DNA of 64,000 nt, taken from Patiria miniata (lineage: Eukaryota; Echinodermata; Asteroidea; Valvatida; Asterinidae). The notes beneath the pieces are model-generated. The model was not told the origin of the DNA. It searched no databases and was given only the letters and a program-made list of their open reading frames with translations. Position 1 is the stretch's first letter, and the number at the start of each line of letters is the position of its first letter. Shown piece after piece: positions 1-10,487 of this stretch. Position numbers and translations under genes: made by a program. The stretch lies in the NCBI RefSeq assembly GCF_015706575.1, contig NW_024037074.1, forward strand, positions 682,001 through 746,000, given 5' to 3'.

Positions 1-16
1 TTGTTTTGTTTTCCAG

Positions 17-624
17 ATGACGTCATTGTATCGAATCAGTGGGTGTGTGCTCATTCCGACAAGATGATGGTTTACCATAGAGACACTACGCACAAGTGTG
101 ACTTCCACGTCGTGCCGGAGGTTGGCAATGCAGACAATAGCCTGTTAAGCGTAGCAATCATGCCAAATGGTAACATCATAGCGGGTCTCAAGAAAAAGGA
201 ATTGATTGAGCTCGATCCCAGGGATGGTGATATTCTACATACCATGCCAGTAAAGATACGACCTGGCTTCTTGGCTGTACTGAGCAATGGTTGGATTGTG
301 ATCAGTGATTGGGAGCAGGGACTAGTGGAGATAGTGGAGGTTTCTAATGGCAGCGCTGTGACTGTAAACACAATCCGGCCAACCATCGACGGAAAACCAG
401 TGAAATACTGCAAGGGTGTTTGCAGCAAAAGTTCGGGTATCTACATTGCAACAGACACAGGGTACGTCAAGACCGGTCACATACACCACTATAACTGTAC
501 CGGTCAGTTTGTCAGCTGTGTGGCCCAGGGTCTGTACGACCCCTATGGCATCACATTCACAGAAGACAGCCAGCAGCTGACAGTGGCTGACCGGTACTCA
601 ATTAAGATGTATCACAAAGTGTGA
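17..624 (+). CDS. NHL-repeat/TRIM-like beta-propeller protein, terminal exon
   Basis: The frame is open for about 200 residues and stops with TGA at 622-624. It follows a pyrimidine-rich stretch ending in AG at 15-16, so this is a 3'-terminal exon entered in phase 1 and the start codon lies outside the window. Repeated motifs such as SVAIMPNGNII, LAVLSNGWIVISDWEQG, GIYIATDTGYV and YGITFTEDSQQLTVADR have the spacing of NHL or TRIM2/3-type six-bladed propeller blades. In that family the propeller usually binds protein or RNA at the C-terminus of a RING/B-box protein, but no RING or B-box is visible here. A polyadenylation signal follows within 25 bases. No frameshift is seen, so this is one of the few intact-looking exons of the window. 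The NHL assignment rests on blade pattern only. Confidence 0.75.
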
Positions 625-641
625 TGCATATAATAATCAGC

Positions 642-647
642 AATAAA
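642..647 (+). terminator. AATAAA polyadenylation signal of the NHL gene
   Basis: A canonical AATAAA hexamer lies 18 bases after the stop codon of the propeller exon and before a (GAAT)n microsatellite, which makes for a very short 3' UTR. Confidence 0.6.
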
Positions 648-663
648 ATGTTTTGTATGAATG

Positions 664-701
664 CATGAATGAATGAATGAATGAATGAATGAATGAATGA
701 T
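664..701. repeat. (GAAT)n microsatellite
   Basis: About nine tandem GAAT units lie directly downstream of the polyadenylation signal. Confidence 0.9.
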
Positions 702-1125
702 GAACAGGTACAGCCGACAAACACTGCACGGCTCAACAAAGAAATAACCATGATCGAGCTCATGCTGGGTCAATTACTGCCCAATCATCTCAAGAAAACT
801 GTTAAGAACTCCACATCCACATCCAGTATTTGGCAGTCAATCCCATTACACTTTGGTTTCCAGAACTTTACTAAAAGTCTTGATTGGTAAAACTGACAAT
901 CACTCATAAAGCTTTATTGCCATCACACTCATAAAGCTGATGCTGCAAAGCCTTCAACAATTGAGGGAAACAAACCAGGCCAATTTCAAGACCAAGCAAG
1001 ACCAAGCTATTGAACAAATCAAGGGGCATCTCATCAAATATCAAGACATCGAGACGAGTCTCAAGATTTTCCACCACTTCCTAAGCAGGAAACCACCAAT
1101 GAGAGGACAAAAGAGAAAACGGTGA
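693..1125 (+). pseudogene. decayed transposon-like coiled-coil ORF (copy 1)
   Basis: Two short open stretches, 693-890 and 940-1125, resemble consecutive parts of the - strand ORF at 36690-37050. The first carries ARLNKEITMIELML, against SLLNKQINLLENAV in the other copy. The second carries IEQIKGHLIKYQDIETSLKI, against LDQIKGHLLTKGNINTAKKL. Both copies end in a basic tail, GQKRKR here. The composition is helical and charged. I do not recognise the family; it may be the first ORF of a retroelement or a DNA-transposon accessory protein. In this copy the two parts are in different frames, so it is decayed. A histone-type stem-loop follows 30 bases after the stop codon. Confidence 0.5.
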
Positions 1126-1155
1126 AACAATCAGCAGGTCAACAAAGACACAAAC

Positions 1156-1190
1156 GGCTCTTTTCAGAGCCACTACATCTTCAAAAAAGA
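1156..1190 (+). terminator. histone-type 3' stem-loop with purine-rich downstream element
   Basis: GGCTCTTTTCAGAGCC at 1156-1171 forms a six-base-pair stem with a TTTC loop. It is followed by AC and, about ten bases later, by CAAAAAAGA. This is the form of the 3'-processing signal of metazoan replication-dependent histone mRNAs, where SLBP binds the stem and U7 snRNP the purine-rich element. No histone gene is present. The nearest ORF upstream is the transposon-like fragment ending at 1125. Confidence 0.6.
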
Positions 1191-1622
1191 TACTTAATCC
1201 GCATCTTAATCTAATCTGTAACATATGATGGCAAATAGAAACTGACCAAAACCTGTGAGGCAAATAAAAACATAGCTCAAACTACAAGCTATACTCGCCA
1301 CAACTCACAACTCGACTGAGTAAATAAAACCCAATCACGAGCTAATTCGGCCAAAAAAACCCCAAAAAAACCAATGAACATGTTATATTCATCATATCGT
1401 AAGCTATCCATCTCATCAGAGAAAACAGCCATGAGTAAAGGTTTAAACTTTGTTCCCACTCCGGCCAAACCCACCCAATGCTCACTCACTGATAATATTA
1501 ACCACTACCAAAAATGAATGAGACTTGCATACCTCATGCAATACAAACCCCAACAAAGACCATTCAAACCTTTGTGAGGAACTTTCCAAAGTGTTCTTCC
1601 TATTGAAAGAACGAGATACAGT

Positions 1623-1850
1623 CACTACAAGCAAGGCCACTACGTACACTGTTTAACCAAGAAGAATTGTGATTTCATATGGGAGGAGGAGTGTGACAGC
1701 TCTTTCAACACCCTCAAGACAGGATTGCAGGAGGCGCCTATCCTGGGTTACTCTCAACTGGAGAGCCAATACATACTCGATCTGATGCCAGCAGGGATGG
1801 GATCGGTGCAGTTCTCTCGCAAATTTAGGAAGGGAACGAAAGAGTTATCG
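1623..1850 (+). pseudogene. Ty3/Gypsy pol fragment, RT-RNase H junction
   Basis: The frame starting at 1623 reads through LTKKNCDFIWEEECDSSFN, then a run containing LKTGLQEAPILGY and YILDL. This is the Gypsy pattern that links reverse transcriptase to RNase H: LT-K-W--C--AF--LK--L--AP-L-Y, followed by the first RNase H strand. The catalytic Asp position reads DLMPAG instead of the usual DAS, and the frame then loses similarity. The fragment is short and inactive, and no LTR is visible near it. Confidence 0.7.
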
Positions 1851-1910
1851 CCTATGCAATCTGGCATTGTCCAAACCAGGTGCCTACCTATGTTGCCCAA
1901 ACCCTACGTG

Positions 1911-2092
1911 TTCCACAACCCTAACCCTAGAAGCATCTACATGTAACCCTAAGAATCTAACCCTAAGCATCTAACCCTAAGCATCTAACCCTAAGCATCT
2001 AACCCTAAGCATCTAACCCTAAGCATCTAACCCTAACCATCTAATCCTAACCATCTAATCCTAAACCTAACCCTAAGCCTAACCCTAAGGAT
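1911..2092. repeat. telomere-like tandem array, 14-bp unit CTAACCCTAAGCAT
   Basis: CTAACCCTAAGCAT repeats about six times, with flanking CCCTAA and CTAATCCTAACCAT variants. The unit contains the metazoan telomere motif CCCTAA fused to GCAT. It lies at the end of the Gypsy fragment, and a GGGGAACATAGG motif follows in the opposite sense. Confidence 0.85.
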
Positions 2093-2262
2093 TTTGGGGA
2101 ACATAGGTTGGGGAGCATAGGTATTGGAGAACATCGGGCAGACCCTGTCCAAAGTCAAACCTAATTACTTTGTAACAAGGCGTAAATTGCTAACTGTTGT
2201 CCACTTCCTCAAGCACTGAACGCAACACCTCTATGGGCATTAGATTATAAACCGGATAGATC

Positions 2263-2502
2263 ATGGCTCCCTGTCATAGCTCGCAAACTTCTGCAATCCA
2301 TAACCTGGGTTCTGAAGGAGAAAAACGCAGCAGTCAACCATACCAGAGTGCTGTATCAATAAATGGTCCAGCATCAAAAACTGGTCCAACTGGGACCAGT
2401 TCGAGTGAGCTGGTGCCAGACATCGATCTTGAGGAGACATTGAGCTGGACTGTTACCAAGATGACAAAACGTTCATCGTCACCAAGTTTCAGTCCGGCAT
2501 AA
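2263..2502 (+). other. open stretch of unknown nature upstream of the LINE
   Basis: An 80-codon open stretch rich in Ser, Thr and Gly, with an acidic patch near LVPDIDLEETL. No domain is recognised. It abuts the LINE reverse transcriptase in another frame and may be part of the same degenerate element or chance. Confidence 0.2.
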
Positions 2503-2535
2503 CAACCAAGATCAGAAAAGGATGTGGATGTTTGA

Positions 2536-3420
2536 CATCATCTGGATAGAGCTCAACGCGTCAAAATTGGGCCTGTGCTTTCAGAATTTGGTTACCCCAG
2601 TGGTGGTGTCCCGCAGGGAACATTATCTGGACCCAAGGATTTCCTGGTCCAGATTAACGACCTGGAAACTCCATGCCCTTTGTACAAGTACGTGGATGAC
2701 AGCACTATATTTGAAATCTGCAAGAAGGGGTCTGCGTCAGCACTTCAAGAATCTGCAGACATTGCTTCCCAGTGGTCTCTGAGGAATGACATGAAAATCA
2801 ACGCTTCAAAGACCAAAGAACTCCTTATTTGTTTTTGTAAGGACCCATCTCATTCAGCCAATTTGCCTAACATTTCAGTTGATGGTAACACCATTGATAG
2901 AGTCACACAGGTCAAAGTTTTGGGAATAATACTATCCTCAGACCTAACTTGGAATGCTCATGTTGACCACATAGTTCGTAAGGCTAGTAAAAGACTGTAT
3001 ATGCTGTATCAGCTGAAACGTGCAGGTGTGTATCAAGCTGACCTACTTAAAATTTACTTGTCAGTGATAAGACCAGTTCTAGAATATGCCTGCCAAGTAT
3101 GGCACAGCAGCTTGCCTAACTACTTGTCCAACAAGATAGAAATGATACAGAAGAGAGCCATAAGGTGTATATACCCAGGGCAGAGTTATAACCCTACATT
3201 AGTTTCTCTCGGCATCCGATCACTGCATGAAAGACGTAAGGAATTGTGCATGGCTTATTTTCAGAAACTCCAGGATCCGTCTCATAAATTACACAGCCTC
3301 CTCCCCCATCCCCGTGAAGTGTCATATAATCTAAGATCTACCAATAAACTGCCCCTCCCCAGGACCCGCACAGATAGGTTTAAAAATTCTCTTATCCCAT
3401 GGTGCCTTTTTAATCAGTAG
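2536..3420 (+). pseudogene. LINE reverse transcriptase, C-terminal half
   Basis: The open frame begins in the palm domain at DRAQRVKIG and continues through GGVPQGTLSGP. The catalytic block follows as YKYVDDSTIFE, then KINASKTKELLI, VKVLGIILSSDLTW and the thumb-like segment VIRPVLEYACQVWHSSLP. These are the ordered RT motifs of CR1/Jockey-group LINEs, with the YVDD catalytic pair intact. An in-frame TGA lies at 2533, so the N-terminal half is missing. From there to the TAG at 3418-3420 the frame is undisturbed, which suggests fairly recent insertion. The exact clade cannot be fixed by eye. Confidence 0.85.
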
Positions 3421-3985
3421 CTTTTTAACCAGTAGTTTCGTCGAATGGATTTTTAAAGATAATTGCAGTTAATTTTAGATGTTTTTTTTTTTCCCCTGAA
3501 AAACATCCGTTTTTTAATGCAATCTACTTTGTAGATCTGCCTGTTTCCTTATGTTTTAGCTCGGGATCATTGTTGTGGTATTTTGTATCTGGTAATTTTT
3601 GTGTGTGTATTTTAAGCCGTTATAATTATATGTAAAATATGTGTATACGTAATCAGAACCCGCACAGATAGGCCTGAAAATTCTCATATCCCACTGTACC
3701 TTATTAATCAGTAGCTTTTTATCAGTAGCTTCGTTAAATGAGTTTTAAGATAATTGCACTTAATTTTGAAATGAATTTTTATATCCTGAAAATAACCGGT
3801 AGTTTTTTAACGCAATCTCCTTTTTTTTGATCTGCTTGTTTTCTTATGTTTTAGCTTGGGATCATTGTTCGTGGAATTTTGCATCTGATAATCTCTTTTA
3901 TGTTTATTTTAAGCTGTTATAAATTTATGTAAAATGTGTGTATTATGTAATCCAACGGTTGCCAATAAATATATCATCCTATCCT
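3360..3985. repeat. direct duplication of the LINE 3' end
   Basis: Segments 3360-3652 and 3655-3960 are diverged direct copies. Both begin with ACCCGCACAGATAGG and contain ATCAGTAGCTTTTTA, TTATGTTTTAGCT and GGGATCATTGTT in the same order. The first copy lacks the terminal AATAAA/ATCCT tail. Confidence 0.8.
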
Positions 3986-3989
3986 AATG

Positions 3990-4990
3990 CCAAGCTTAAG
4001 AAGAAATGAACCATTTGGTCCCAAATTATTCTTTCTGAGTACTGCTCCCATTATTTAAAGTGTTATTAAAGTGCTCTTAAAATGTTTTAAAATTATTCTT
4101 AACTTGTTTGGAAAACGTTCTTAAATGATTCTTAAATTGTTATGAAATTGATCTTTAAGTATTCTCTTAAGTAAAACAAACTAAACTGTAAGACATCTCC
4201 AGTACCACAGTTAACAAGAGGTACCTTTGTATGTTGGCAAAATTATAATTTTTTATTAATGTAATTTGTGAGTTATTTTGTGTTTAAGTTTTCAGGTCGG
4301 GCCATTGTAATGCAAATTACATTGCTAGGAGTGTTGCTATGAAGTACGTCACGTGATCAGTTGCATAATGCGCTTTCATTGAGGGCGTACTTACATGAAG
4401 AGGCGCAGCACATCAGTTTGTTGCTAGCCAGGGCTTGGAGCACTCAAACAGTTTACCCAACGGTAAGCGTACACTACACTACGTTACGAGTCATACGCTG
4501 CACTGTGTACAGCTGGAGGTCCAGACTGCACCGCCATATCAGTGTGACGAGCCGACATGCTTATTGGTTGGGCCTGTGAGTACGCATACATCCATTATTT
4601 CATGTGTGGCTCGGATGCGCTGCATAGCGAGCACTGTATTGACTCAAACTGGGGTAGAAGCACATACTGTGGAGGCATGCAATCGAAGCGCAAGTCTATT
4701 TCCTACCCAGGCTGCTAAGGATTTTATCTATCGGTTTCTTCAGCGTTACGTTATTAATAAATGTGTTGAATCTAGTAACTGCTGTCACTGTCTCTTTATT
4801 GCATTGTCCACTGACTCATTCAGTTTTCTTGCCTAAAGACAGGGATATGTTTTTCTCAAAATGGTGAGAATTACTGGTGACCAGCTTAAAAATACAAGTT
4901 TCCTAATTCATGTAACTGGAGGAACATGGGGAGCAATTTGTTAGTTCAGGAATATTTTTCAAACAAAATAATCAATTGAAATAAATCATG
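3990..4990. other. gene-free stretch, possible solo LTR at about 4330-4800
   Basis: The first part is AT-rich with loose TTCTTAAA repeats. From about 4330 the composition changes to mixed GC with a CACGTGATC box and ends near an AATAAA at 4756-4761, which is reminiscent of a solo LTR. No clear TG...CA ends with a target duplication were found. Short open stretches at 4361-4836 have no recognisable domain. Confidence 0.25.
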
Positions 4991-5099
4991 TTATAGCCTA
5001 ACATATTCTAAAAAGTCAAACAAACCCTTTTGAAATACTGTGTGCCTCAGTGTTTTATCAAAAGATATTTGGAAACTTTTTTTATAATGATAATGATTA

Positions 5100-5275
5100 T
5101 TCAAATGCTTCTGTACGTTTACTGTTTTCAGGCATGCAACTGGGATTTTAGGGGGAAAAAAGGGAAACTCCAAAACCACACAAGACTTTGTATGGTGTTT
5201 TCAATTTGTAATAGCATTCACAAAAACTTAAAAACAAGGAAATCAGCAGATCCGAGGAAAACAAAGTAAAGTAAC
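5100..5275. repeat. dispersed repeat, inverted copy at 23560-23735
   Basis: The segment matches the reverse complement of 23560-23735 over about 170 bases with indels. Shared blocks include the Cys/Asn-coding stretch around CAACTGGGA and the CAAGACTTTGTA block. The final shared block is the region coding KSADPRK on opposite strands. It is probably a non-autonomous element. Confidence 0.65.
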
Positions 5276-6676
5276 AAACTGCTGACAATTATTTAAATTT
5301 GGCCATTACTGTTAAGTAGACTTCAACAGTTATCTTTTGTTTGATCAGTCACAGACAGTCAAAATTTCACTTCTTTTCCCCTCCCATGCCTTTTACTTGG
5401 GCTTGTCACCAACAGTCAGATCTTGTTTATAGGCACTGTGACAGTCCATTCCATCAACAGACAAAAGTAGGAGATTGAAAGGTGTTCAAGTCACAGTTGG
5501 CTTATCATATATGACAGTCAAAGCATAGCTGTATCAAGTTACATAAACGGTCACAGCCAGTCAATCCTGCTTTATGAAGACAGGGAGCACTAAACTGTTA
5601 AAAACAGTCACTTAATCTTATTTGACTGCTGGGCTGGACTTGCTGAAATTGCCCCCCCCCCCCCCCCCCAGAGAGGAAGGGTTCACTGAGCATTTGTTTA
5701 TAAAATATCATGCCATTCTAAAATGTATTTTTTTTAAATCACAAATTATGATTTGTTTTTGACATTTATGCCCTTGCACTTACGTGGACAAGCACAAAGT
5801 TCCGACTTGAGAACACCTACTTGAGGCAACACTTACACTCAATTGATAAGCTGATGAAAACAGCATAATCCTTCTTACATGTAGTTGGGTTTGCCTTCTC
5901 TGACCCCAAATCCTTTAGAATGTCAAATGACACCAACAAAATGCTCATCAAAAGTAATCAACAATAAAAAGTAACACAAATTTGAAGTTACAAAAAAAAG
6001 AATTGAAAATGTTGAAAGTATTTTAAAGTAGAATTAATTTTTTAAAGCATCAAAGATTTAAAAGTGTTGCCATGCCGAGTCACAATGTCATTGTTAAGGA
6101 TAAGGGGGGGGGGGGTTCTTCGGGGGGAGAGGGGTTCATAGTCTTGTTTTTTCTTTTTGTTCCAAACAATGTCTATTTCAAGGGCTCTGGTGAACATGTT
6201 TTTTAAAGGAAGTGACAAAATTAAGTGGTTACTCACCATATGCATGCATGTGCATTACTTGTGTGGCCGTCCACATAAAAGACAAATGGTGCCAATGGTT
6301 TGGCTTTGCATCGTGTACCTAATGTGGGTGATGACCTGCTTGCAACAGCAATACTAGCATCCAGTACAATTAATTGAAATAAAACTAATGCAAAGGGCTG
6401 TGGCTTTCAGTGTGAACTTTTACCCAATTTTCTTTATTACTAATTACAAATTAGCTAGGGATTACTTTGAATCAATCTTAACCTAAAAAAACCTAATGAA
6501 CTAGACCTTCAATCCAGCCATTGACTTGAAGTTGAAGGCAACTAACTGAGTTAAGAACTAGAATTGTGTGTCTAGAATGGGAGTGTACATGCCTGGCAAG
6601 GAGGGTTGATGCATGGCAGCTTTGATTGGAACAACATTTTGCACATATGACAGTATCGGTAAAGAAGGGATGTAAT
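5276..6676. other. gene-free AT-rich stretch with homopolymer runs
   Basis: There is a run of about 18 C at 5651-5668 and a run of G at 6106-6115. No coding region, domain or mobile-element end is recognised. Confidence 0.5.
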
Positions 6677-7400
6677 TATGGCAAGTGATGGCAATAGGCC
6701 TAGAGACATTAGACAACATGGCAAGAATTATCACTTTAGGCAAGAATTAATTGGCACTTTAGGCGAGAATTGGCACTTGAGGCAAGAGTTGGCACTTAAG
6801 GCGAGAGATGGCACTTTAGGCGAGAGATGGCACTTGAGGCAAGAGATGGCACTTGAGGCTAGAGATGGCACTTGAGGCAAGAGATGGCACTTTAGACAAG
6901 GATTGGCAATTTAGGTAAGAATTAATTGGCACATTAGGCGAGAATTGGCACTTGAGGTAAGAGTTGGCACTTAAGGCGAGAGATGGCACTTTAGGCGAGA
7001 GATGGCACTTGAGGCAAGAGATGGCACCTGAGGCTAGAGATGGCACTTGAGGCAAGGGATGGCACTTTAGACAAGGATTGGCAATTTAGGTAAGAATTAA
7101 TTGGCACATTAGGCGAGAATTGGCACTTGAGGCAAGAGTTGGCACTTAAGGCGAGAGATGGCACTTTAGGCGAGAGATGGCACTTTAGGCGAGAGATGGC
7201 GCTTGAGGCAAGAGATGGCACTTGAGGCTAGAGATGGCACTTGAGGCAAGAGATGGCACTTTAGACAAGGATTGGCACTTTAGGTAAGAATTAATTGGCA
7301 CTTTAGGCAAGAATTAATTGGCACTTTAGGCAAGAAATAGTTGGCACTTTAGGCAAATATTGGCACTTTAGGCAAGAAAGTAGGCAGGCAAGACAGGACA
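6677..7400. repeat. 19-bp minisatellite with 175-bp higher-order repeat
   Basis: The basic unit is GAGATGGCACTTGAGGCAA and close variants, 19 bases long. Variant units recur in fixed order: the diagnostic TTTAGACAAGG block is at 6891, 7066 and 7260. The spacing is therefore 175 bases, then 194 bases, the latter being one extra 19-mer. Open frames on the - strand over this array are products of the repeat and not genes. Confidence 0.9.
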
Positions 7401-7530
7401 ATTAACATAAGGCAAGAAAGGGCAATTTTCGTTCACTATAGAATGTCAAGTGAGTACATGTACATGAATGTTACTTACAGAGCTGAGTTTTGAGGACAGA
7501 CACCCACAGACAAGCTAAAAGGGGAACTAG

Positions 7531-7800
7531 ATGTTAACTATTGGTGGAGTGAGTATTGGAGGCCTGTGGAATATTGAGATGCTAGCACAGCAAAGGACTC
7601 CAGATATCACTGATGATGGAACTGATGTCATGCAGAAAAATCCTGTGCCAGACATCCAAGGCCTTTCAGACTCGGCAAGGATTGTGGCACTCAATACATA
7701 TGATGAGGTGCTACCGATTGGTAAAATGCTGAATTATCAAAAATTTCCTGCAATCTCCTCAAAGAACCATGCACCTTATGTTCATGGAGTCCAGCGCTAA
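7531..7800 (+). other. open reading frame of unknown function
   Basis: An ATG-started frame of 89 codons with ordinary amino-acid composition, for example NPVPDIQGLSDSARIVALN. No domain, splice site or ribosomal context supports it. It sits between the minisatellite and the inverted Penelope-like copy and could be part of a decayed element. Confidence 0.25.
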
Positions 7801-7929
7801 GATCCTCACCGATGTACCCAATGCAGACCTTTCTGTATTCACAGGTGTTACATCAGGTTAGGTCTCAGAGTCTTACTCATCCTTGTAGGCTATTGTAGAT
7901 CATGTTAGGCATGGGAAACCTAGATGCCA

Positions 7930-8600
7930 GTGTCATTCAGGAAGGACTAAATGCAATAAGAGCTGCCTATGAAGGGAAGTGTAATGGACCAGATGAACCT
8001 GATGGGTAGACCTTGAGTATACGAAACACTTCAGTCAGTGAAAGACTTCGCATCAAGTGTCTCAACTTGATGTACCCCAAATCGGTTGTGTTGGATTGTT
8101 GCCTTGACATAGCAAAGTTGTCGCAGGAAAGGATCGTGGTCAACGATGAAGGATTGCCAGACAAGGGTGCCAATGACTGATGAATAGATCCCAGGGCACT
8201 GGACAGATTGATTGTGGAGATGCCTATCAATGTGTGGCTCTCTGATAGAAAAAGGGCTGAGGGTATGGCCAGACTGCCTGGAGGCCTCAATATCCAGGAA
8301 GAAGATTCGATCCAAGGTGAGCCAGATGCTGCTGTGTGTGAACCAGCTGAAGTGTCTCAGGAACTGCTGGAGGTACTGTGCTGTGTGATAAAATGATGAA
8401 AGTGTCATCCACAAACTGAAGATAACTGTTGCTCTCAAATCCACGAAAGCTGTACAGAACTATATGATGATATTGGCCAGAACTGGAGATGGGGTTAATC
8501 CTGTGGACGTTCCAGCTGACTGCTTGAAGAATTGACCTGTCCACTGGATGAAGGACGGCAGGATGTAGATGGGTAGGAGATCACAAACCTAATCCAGAGA
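7930..8600 (-). pseudogene. Penelope-like element RT fragment (inverted copy A)
   Basis: Read on the - strand, the frame shows SYLQFVDDTFIILSH, the Penelope-type catalytic YVDD block. It is followed by FFLDIEASRQSGHTLS and by HIDRHLHNQSVQ, which matches the R-PTHTDRYLH motif after the RT palm. The pieces lie in different frames, so the copy is decayed. Downstream, IQHNRFGVHQVETLDAKSFT matches the + strand copy B at 9500-9650. No GIY-YIG block is recognised in this copy. Confidence 0.75.
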
Positions 8601-8744
8601 GAGGGTTTCACACTCACACAGCTTGTCTTCATGAAGGTTTCCTGACCGAGACCTTGAGACATGCCTCACCCATGGGATTGGTGATGAATACCTGGAGTCT
8701 CCACTGAAGCTGCACATGGCTTTGTTGGGATCACAAGTGAAGGC

Positions 8745-8895
8745 GTTCGCAGCAGCGCAGCGGCGGCGGCGGCGGCGCGGCGGCGGCGGCGCAGCGGCGG
8801 CGGCGGCGGCGCAGCAGGTGATGGTGATGGTGGTGGTGAGGGTGAGGGGGGGGTGGTGGCGGCCGCCAGTGGGGGTGAGGGTGAGGGGGTGATGA
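8745..8895. repeat. (CGG)n/(GTGATG)n GC-rich simple repeat
   Basis: CGG triplets interrupted by GCAG pass into GGTGATGGTGATGG and GGGTGAGG runs. The array lies near the centre of the head-to-head Penelope-like pair. Confidence 0.85.
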
Positions 8896-9019
8896 TCCCA
8901 ATGACACCATGATCGCAACCTCACAGTGTTCCCAACTACACCATGGTCAACCCCGATGAAGGCTACCAGATATTCACTGCCATCCCCACAGGCTACTCAT
9001 GCCTCGGTGCCAAGGGGGA

Positions 9020-10000
9020 CTCCGACTTGACTACGCCCTGCAGAAATATGAAGCCCCACACTCCAAACCAGGTTCATGATCTCTGACCCACCTACATCCT
9101 GCTGTCTTTCTTCCAATGAACAGCCAGTTGTCCAAGCAGCCTTCTGGAACTTCCACAGGATCAACTCTATCCCCAGTTTTAGTCAATGCCTTCATATAGG
9201 AGTACTGCCTTCGTAGATCTGAGACCAAGAGTTTGTCTTCAGTACATGGATGAGACTCTCATCACTTCATCATACAGCATGGGACCTCCAGCAGGTCCTG
9301 GAAGACTTCAACTGGATTTACAGCAGCATCTGGCGCAGTGAGGATCAGGCGCCTTGAATCTCATCCCTGGATGCTAAGGTCTGAAAATAGTCTGACAACA
9401 CCCTCGACCCCTGAGTCTATTAGAGATGACCGACAGACACTGACTGGCAACATCCACAACCAATCCTTCCTGCACCCGGAAATCCAAACACCAGTCAAAG
9501 AGCAACCTTGTCCGGGAAGCCTGCATCAGCAACCACAATCCTGGCCGGCAACAACTTTACCATGTCAAGACAGCACTACAACACAACAGATTCAAGGCTC
9601 ATCCAGTCAAGACTCAAGATCCAAAGTCTTTCACCTACCAAAGGGTCCCCTACACCCAAGGACGAACCCACTAGGCTCACCCCGCCTATTACACAGCCCA
9701 ACACAGGCAGATCTCATCACATCCAGTACTTCCTAAATGACAAAGGTATCCGGGCTTACCACACCCACAAGATCCACAATAGCCCACAGGACAAGCAAGC
9801 CTCCAAGACCGAACCTGATGCATCCCCTGCGAATGCAGAAAGTGTACACTGGGTACACCAGCAAGAGAACTCAACGCCAGACAGCACAAACACAGAGCAC
9901 ATGGCAGATGGGGAGAATTACAGGAAATCAGTGAACACCCAGCACTCACCAAAAGGGACACCATCATCATGAGTATCAAGCAGCTACATCCATGCTCTGT
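9020..10000 (+). pseudogene. Penelope-like element, RT C-terminus plus GIY-YIG endonuclease (copy B)
   Basis: A catalytic block reads CLQYMDETLI, with the second Asp changed to Glu, at about 9233-9262. Nucleotides 9060-9260 align with the reverse complement of 8400-8600 throughout. Further on, ALQHNRF and KSFTYQRVPYTQG match copy A. At about 9825-9925 the frame reads CECRKVYTGYTSKR. A one-base shift then gives ELNARQHKHRAH, together the GIY-YIG nuclease signature with its Arg and His. Order RT then GIY-YIG is diagnostic of Penelope-like elements. Several frameshifts make it inactive. Confidence 0.75.
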
Positions 10001-10487
10001 CCGTCTAGCAATGAAGGTCAGCAAACAGACGATAGCTCTGCAAAACTTCAGCATCACCATCAGAGACATCTGTTACCCTCTACATGCACGTAGTAGCTCA
10101 AACATCCACAGACCCCCAATTGCCTTCCTCCTCCAATTTCTTAGACCTCCTCCTCCAATGTCTTCTAAGGATGTGACGTTTCATTTTGTAAATGTATAGC
10201 AAACATTTAAAGAACCATCTCTATGTTGAGCCCTTTCACAAAGACTGACGACTGCCCATTGTGCAGACCAACATGATCGACACAATAAATAATAAACGAG
10301 TAACATAATAAAAAGAGGGCTGTCATTGAAAACAATAAAAAGATGAGCACGTAGCCTGAAAGTAATCTAGTACTGCAGTTCTCCTCAGCTTTTAGCAAAT
10401 TGAATAGGTTTGAATTATTTTTTTTATGCATGCTCTACTCAAAGGAAGATAGCGGAAAATAGGTTCCTGTTTTTCAAATTTGAGTTT
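10001..10487. other. gene-free stretch
   Basis: Pyrimidine-rich followed by AT-rich sequence. No domain, repeat unit or element end is recognised. Confidence 0.4.

Larger units (their letters stand above)
2536..3985 (+). mobile_element. 5'-truncated non-LTR retrotransposon (CR1/Jockey group)
   Basis: The element keeps only the second half of reverse transcriptase, the C-terminal region and a 3' UTR. It ends in AATAAA followed by a short ATCCT repeat near 3970-3985, a tail type common in CR1/L2-like LINEs. The 3' region from about 3360 to 3650 is repeated at 3655-3985. 5' truncation is the usual result of target-primed reverse transcription. No target-site duplication was identified. Confidence 0.8.

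Noticed and set aside
4330..4800. Solo LTR of a Gypsy-like element
   Set aside because: Composition and AATAAA fit, but no matching target duplication or clean TG/CA ends were found; kept only as a weak possibility.
6677..7400. Regularly spaced repeats that could be taken for a CRISPR array
   Set aside because: Units are contiguous 19-mers without unique spacers, and the window is eukaryotic.
8589..8924. Frame coding poly-Ala/Arg/Pro
   Set aside because: Explained by the CGG and GTG repeats.
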